A stretch of DNA of 35,458 nucleotides from DASRBO01 sp035653595 (lineage in GTDB: Bacteria > Actinomycetota > Acidimicrobiia > Acidimicrobiales > JAJPHE01), in NCBI GenBank assembly GCA_035653595.1, contig DASRBO010000149.1, positions 1 through 35,458 on the forward strand. Direction: 5' to 3'. The translations under genes were made by a program, and so were the position numbers. The notes under the pieces are model-generated. The model saw nothing but the letters and a program-made list of their open reading frames with translations. It was not told the origin of the DNA and made no database searches. Below, one piece after another: positions 32,375 through 35,458 of this stretch (position 1 is the stretch's first letter; each line of letters opens with the position of its first letter).

Positions 32375-34156
32375 TCAGGACCAGGGGCTGATCTCGCCCA
32401 CCCGCACCGATGCGTTCCCGTCCCCCAGGTAGGTGATCCAGACCAGCACGTAGTCGGCCGGGGCGCCGGGCAGGCTCAGGGTCACCGACGGCAGGGTCTG
32501 GGTGGCGGAGGCGACCGGGCGGCCCCAGCCGGCCAGGGTGGGATGCGGCGAGGAGGACTCGTAGACGCTGAACCGCCAGCCGGTGTCGGGGGAGTCGACC
32601 ACCAGACGGGCCGGCCGGCTGCCTGCCGGCAGCTGGAGGTAGACCCCGACCCCGGGCTTGAGGTTCCCGAAGTTGGCGCTGGCGTAGTGCTCGGTGTTCC
32701 AGTAGGTGGCGGGGTTGCCGTCGTACAGCGCCGGCACCAGCTCCTGGTGCTCGGTGCCATCCCCCGGCGGGGGGTTGAACGACTGGCCGCCGATCACCCG
32801 GATGGGGGCGCTCGCCGATCCCCCGGCCGTGCCACCGGGGGCGGAGCCGTGCTGGCGGGTGGCGAGGGTGGCGGCCACTATCGCCGCCACCAGCACCGCC
32901 CCCGTCGCCACGATCAGGACGATCGGGCCCATGCGCCGCTGGTGCGCGTCGCTGTCGGGGACCGAGCCGCCCCCCGGCCGCCGATCGTCCTCCAGCACCG
33001 CCTGGCCCCTCTGGGCGGCGTCGGCGGCGGCTGCCTGCGAGTAGGGCACCCAGGCGCCCGCCGGGGTGGGATCGCCCGCCGGCGAGGGGGGCGGGGCTGC
33101 CCCGAGCACGGCCCGGGTGGGCTCGGCCGCGCCGGATCCGGGCCCACCCGACGGGGCTCCCGCCTGCGGCCACGGCGCCGCCGCCACGGTGGCGTCCTCG
33201 ACGTCGTCGAAGGGGCGGCTCATCAGGCCGGTGGGCTCGTCGGCCAGGGTGGCGGCGCCGGCCTGGCCCAGCGGGGCGGGAGGGGGAGCGGGCGAGTCAG
33301 TCACCCCCCGCTCGGCCAGGGCCCGGCGCATGGCCGCCGCCGTGCGGAAGCGCTGGTCGGGCTGCTTGCGCATGGCGGTCTGGATGACCTCTTCCAGCCA
33401 GCCCGGAACGGGGCAGTGACGCGACGGCGGGACCGGCTCGGTGGTCACGTGCTTGAGGGCGAGGGCCACCTCCGACTCGGCGTCGAAGGGCGGGCAGCCG
33501 CACACCATCTCGTAGAGGAGGACGCCGAGGGAGTAGATGTCGGAGCGGGCGTCGAGGCTGGCCCCCTCCACCTGTTCCGGGGAGCAGTAGCGGGCGGTGC
33601 CGAGCATCAGGCTGGTCTTGGTGAGGTCGTCGCCCATGGCCGCCTTGGCGATGCCGAAGTCGGCCACCTTCACCACGCCGTCGGCGATGAGCACGTTGGC
33701 CGGCTTGATGTCGCGGTGGATGATGCCCTTGCGGTGGGCGAAGTCGAGGGCCGTGGCCACCTCGGCGGCGACGGCGACGGCCTGGGCGACGGGCAGCTTC
33801 CCCCGGCTCGACAGCAGCTGGCGCAGGCTGTGTCCGGGCACCAGCTCCATGACTATGTAGGCGTCGACCTCGTCGTCGGTGCCGGTGTCGTACACCGCCA
33901 CCACGTTGGGGTGGTTGAGGCGGGCGGCCGCCACCGCCTCCCGCTGGAAGCGGGCGCTGAACTCCGGCAGCCGCCGGAGGTGCTCGAGGGGGAACTTGAT
34001 GGCGACCGGGCGCGCCAGCAGCTCGTCGTAGGCCTTCCACACCTCGGCCATCCCGCCGCTGGCGATGCGGGAGATCAGCCGGTAACGGCCGCCGACAACC
34101 CGGTCGGAGGCCTCCTCGGGGGGAAAGGGCGAGTCGCGCTGGCCCGGCTCGCTCAC
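32375..34156 (-). CDS. Ser/Thr kinase with MviN-like extracellular domain
   Basis: A 593-residue membrane kinase starting at GTG 34156, where TACCCT stands seven bases upstream. The kinase domain (about 25-285) has SGGMAEVW, K54 in VAIKF, D149 in HRDIKPAN and D166 in DFG, so it should be active. A Pro/Ala/Gly-rich linker leads to a membrane helix at about 412-432. The extracellular part (about 448-593) has PALYDGNPATYWNTEHY and LKPGVGVYLQLP, resembling the discoidin-like domain at the C-terminus of MviN (Rv3910). No PASTA repeats occur. In MviN a similar kinase fold is inactive. It may sense sugar or envelope structures. Confidence 0.9.
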   Translation of the reverse strand: MSEPGQRDSPFPPEEASDRVVGGRYRLISRIASGGMAEVWKAYDELLARPVAIKFPLEHLRRLPEFSARFQREAVAAARLNHPNVVAVYDTGTDDEVDAYIVMELVPGHSLRQLLSSRGKLPVAQAVAVAAEVATALDFAHRKGIIHRDIKPANVLIADGVVKVADFGIAKAAMGDDLTKTSLMLGTARYCSPEQVEGASLDARSDIYSLGVLLYEMVCGCPPFDAESEVALALKHVTTEPVPPSRHCPVPGWLEEVIQTAMRKQPDQRFRTAAAMRRALAERGVTDSPAPPPAPLGQAGAATLADEPTGLMSRPFDDVEDATVAAAPWPQAGAPSGGPGSGAAEPTRAVLGAAPPPSPAGDPTPAGAWVPYSQAAAADAAQRGQAVLEDDRRPGGGSVPDSDAHQRRMGPIVLIVATGAVLVAAIVAATLATRQHGSAPGGTAGGSASAPIRVIGGQSFNPPPGDGTEHQELVPALYDGNPATYWNTEHYASANFGNLKPGVGVYLQLPAGSRPARLVVDSPDTGWRFSVYESSSPHPTLAGWGRPVASATQTLPSVTLSLPGAPADYVLVWITYLGDGNASVRVGEISPWS

Positions 34157-34220
34157 CCTTAGCAGGGTACCCGGCGGGAAGGGGCGCCATCCCCGGTGCA
34201 CCGTAGGCTCGCAGCCGTCC

Positions 34221-34841
34221 ATGGCCTTCCTCGCCCATCTCCTCTCCAGCCTGGGCGGATGGCGGGCCCTGGCCCTGGTGTTCGGCCTGCCGATGCTGGA
34301 GGCGTCGGCGTTCGTGGGCTTCGTGTTCCCCGGCGAGACCGCCGTCGTGCTCGGTGGGGTGCTGGCCTCCCAGCACCGGGTGTCGCTGTGGCAGGTGCTG
34401 GTGGCAGCGGTGGCCGGCGCCATCATCGGCGACAGCGTCGGCTACGCCGTGGGCCACCGCTGGGGTGAGGCCATCCTCAGGCGCACGGCCGGCCGGCTGG
34501 TCAAGCAGGACCACATCGACCGGGCCCGTGGCTACGTGGCCCGCCGGGGCGGATGGGCGGTGTTCCTGGGCCGCTTCGCCACCGTGCTGCGGGTGCTGGT
34601 GCCGGGGACCGCCGGCATGGCCGGCATGCACTACCCGCGCTTCTTGGTGTTCAACGCCGCCGGCGGGACGGTGTGGGCGGTGAGCTTCGTCGTCGCCGGA
34701 TACCTGGCCGGGGCCAGCTGGCGCGTCGTCGTGCACGACGCCGGCACCGCCGGCGCCGTCGTGGTCGGGGTGGTGGTGGTCGCCGGGCTGACGGTGATGC
34801 TGGCGCGCCGGCGCCGGCGCCGGCGCCGGCGAGGGTGCTGA
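34221..34841 (+). CDS. DedA-family membrane protein
   Basis: A 206-residue member of the DedA (SNARE-associated) family, whose members move undecaprenyl phosphate or phospholipids across the membrane. The signature region FVFPGETAVVLGG near residues 34-46 and the re-entrant motif GRFATVLRVLVPGTAGMAGMHYPRF near 113-137 include the key acidic and arginine residues. Five or so hydrophobic stretches are present. The C-terminus is an unbroken run of arginines encoded by a 6-base repeat. It is divergent from the kinase gene; TAGGCT 11 bases before the ATG may be its -10. Confidence 0.93.
   Translation: MAFLAHLLSSLGGWRALALVFGLPMLEASAFVGFVFPGETAVVLGGVLASQHRVSLWQVLVAAVAGAIIGDSVGYAVGHRWGEAILRRTAGRLVKQDHIDRARGYVARRGGWAVFLGRFATVLRVLVPGTAGMAGMHYPRFLVFNAAGGTVWAVSFVVAGYLAGASWRVVVHDAGTAGAVVVGVVVVAGLTVMLARRRRRRRRRGC
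34805..34831 (+). repeat. Hexanucleotide tandem repeat in the DedA 3' end
   Basis: GCGCCG is repeated four times (34805-34828) followed by GCG. In frame it encodes a run of about ten arginines, so changes by one unit would add or remove two arginines without a frameshift. Such GC repeats also form strong hairpins. Confidence 0.75.
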
Positions 34842-34885
34842 GCGCGCCGGCCCGCCGCAGCGCTGAGGGCGCCGGCTGCGCCGAC

Positions 34886-35458
34886 CTACAGCAGGATCAC
34901 CCCGGCGACCGCCAGCACGGTGATCAGGAGGGCCGCCACCTCTCGCACGGCGAATCCGGGACGGCTGGGGTCCACCGTGCCGACCCCGCCGCGGGCCTCG
35001 ATGGCGTCGGCCATCTCCTGGGCCCGCCGGGCCGAGGTCACCAGAGCCGTCACCAGCAGGTCGTTCACCTCGGCCAGGGCCGCCCTGAAGGTCTCCGGCG
35101 GCACCGGGTCGCGCAGCTTGCGGGCGGCGTAGAGGGTGCGGATCTCGTCAAGCAGCAGGGGCATGCACCGAACGCCGAGGGCGGTGACCACCGCCGCCTC
35201 GTCCACCGGCACCCGCAACCAGCGCAGGGGGGACAGCAGCCCGGCCAGCGCCGGGGCCACGTCGCCGTTGCGGGTGGTCCAGCCGATGACCATGGTCAGG
35301 CTGAGCAGGAGCAGCACCAGGACGGTGAACCGGGCCCACTTGTCCAGCCCCCCAAGGCCGATCCTGACCCCGGCCAGGTGGAGCTCGGGATGGCCGCCGG
35401 CGAAGAAGGCGGAGATCGAGGTGAGCCCGATGCCGATCCAGAACCAGCGGGGGAAGCG
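34886..35458 (-). CDS. EcfT-type transmembrane subunit of an ECF transporter (partial, 5' end outside)
   Basis: The minus-strand frame is open from the window edge to a stop at 34886, at least 190 residues. It matches the energy-coupling-factor T subunit (CbiQ/EcfT family): several hydrophobic helices, with FTVLVLLLLSLTMVIGWT at about residues 42-60, and the coupling helix with the ADAIEARGGVG motif, where the A-R-G sequence contacts the ATPases. The C-terminal helix EVAALLITVLAVAGVILL is also typical. It would serve uptake of vitamins or metals together with EcfA ATPases and an S component, probably encoded beyond the edge. The start is not visible. Confidence 0.85.
   Translation of the reverse strand, partial: RFPRWFWIGIGLTSISAFFAGGHPELHLAGVRIGLGGLDKWARFTVLVLLLLSLTMVIGWTTRNGDVAPALAGLLSPLRWLRVPVDEAAVVTALGVRCMPLLLDEIRTLYAARKLRDPVPPETFRAALAEVNDLLVTALVTSARRAQEMADAIEARGGVGTVDPSRPGFAVREVAALLITVLAVAGVILL

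Noticed and set aside
32543..34162. Plus-strand frame of 539 codons opposite the kinase
   Set aside because: Low-complexity Gly/Val/His/Arg composition and no motif; the minus strand carries a clear kinase.

Overview
The window is very GC-rich, densely coded bacterial DNA. It looks like chromosome from an actinobacterium, most likely of the class Acidimicrobiia or a close relative. The strongest evidence is the block fhaA-fhaB-pstP-pbpA-pknB followed by a divergent trpG/pabA-type gene and crgA, an order known from Mycobacterium and its relatives. A PASTA-domain kinase, a DsbA protein of the mycothiol-dependent Rv2466c type, frequent GTG starts and several apparently leaderless promoters agree with this. 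The taxonomic placement is inference; no rRNA or marker phylogeny is available here.

Positions 1-4203 are the right part of a compact integrative element of the AICE type: the tail of a small membrane protein, an FtsK/SpoIIIE-type transfer ATPase, a RepSA-like HUH replication initiator, an excisionase-like HTH protein and a tyrosine integrase. All are on the plus strand with overlapping or nearly touching ends, and a strong hairpin follows the integrase. The left end lies outside the window. A Phd/RelE-type toxin-antitoxin pair follows (4368-4924), then a secreted or membrane-anchored seven-bladed propeller gene broken by one frameshift (5076-6487).

Positions 6500-14640 are mostly minus strand. 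They hold two unrecognised genes next to tRNA-Arg, a YciI-like protein, a glyoxalase-like protein, tRNA-Ser(GCT), an ArsR-SRPBCC pair with a clear promoter and palindromic operator, a DUF1360 protein, an epoxide-hydrolase-like enzyme, a plus-strand phytanoyl-CoA dioxygenase-like enzyme, a CsbD-like protein, tRNA-Ser(TGA) and pheA. Positions 14715-16743 carry larB-larC for the nickel-pincer cofactor. A DsbA-like protein with a CPWA active site, a PQQ-propeller lipoprotein, a lone histidine-kinase dimerisation domain, a GAF-GAF-SpoIIE phosphatase, a PilZ protein, a LuxR-like HTH protein and tRNA-Leu(CAG) follow.

Positions 22927-29584 form the cell-envelope and division module: phosphopeptide readers (FhaA, FhaB), phosphatase (PstP), class B penicillin-binding protein (PbpA), PASTA kinase (PknB), and divergent TrpG/PabA and CrgA. 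RodA and PknA, usually present in this cluster, are missing. A small group of DnaA-box-like sites follows crgA. The remainder holds a thiolase divergent from a hotdog thioesterase with a palindrome between them, a ComF-like phosphoribosyltransferase, a second Ser/Thr kinase whose extracellular part resembles the MviN C-terminal domain, a DedA protein, and an EcfT-type transporter gene cut by the window edge.

The most interesting points are the coupled HUH/integrase element, the repeated layout of a -10 box 6-7 nt before a start codon (leaderless genes), the ArsR promoter-operator, the frameshifted propeller with an apparent cysteine staple, the MviN-like active kinase, and the RodA-less kinase/PBP cluster.
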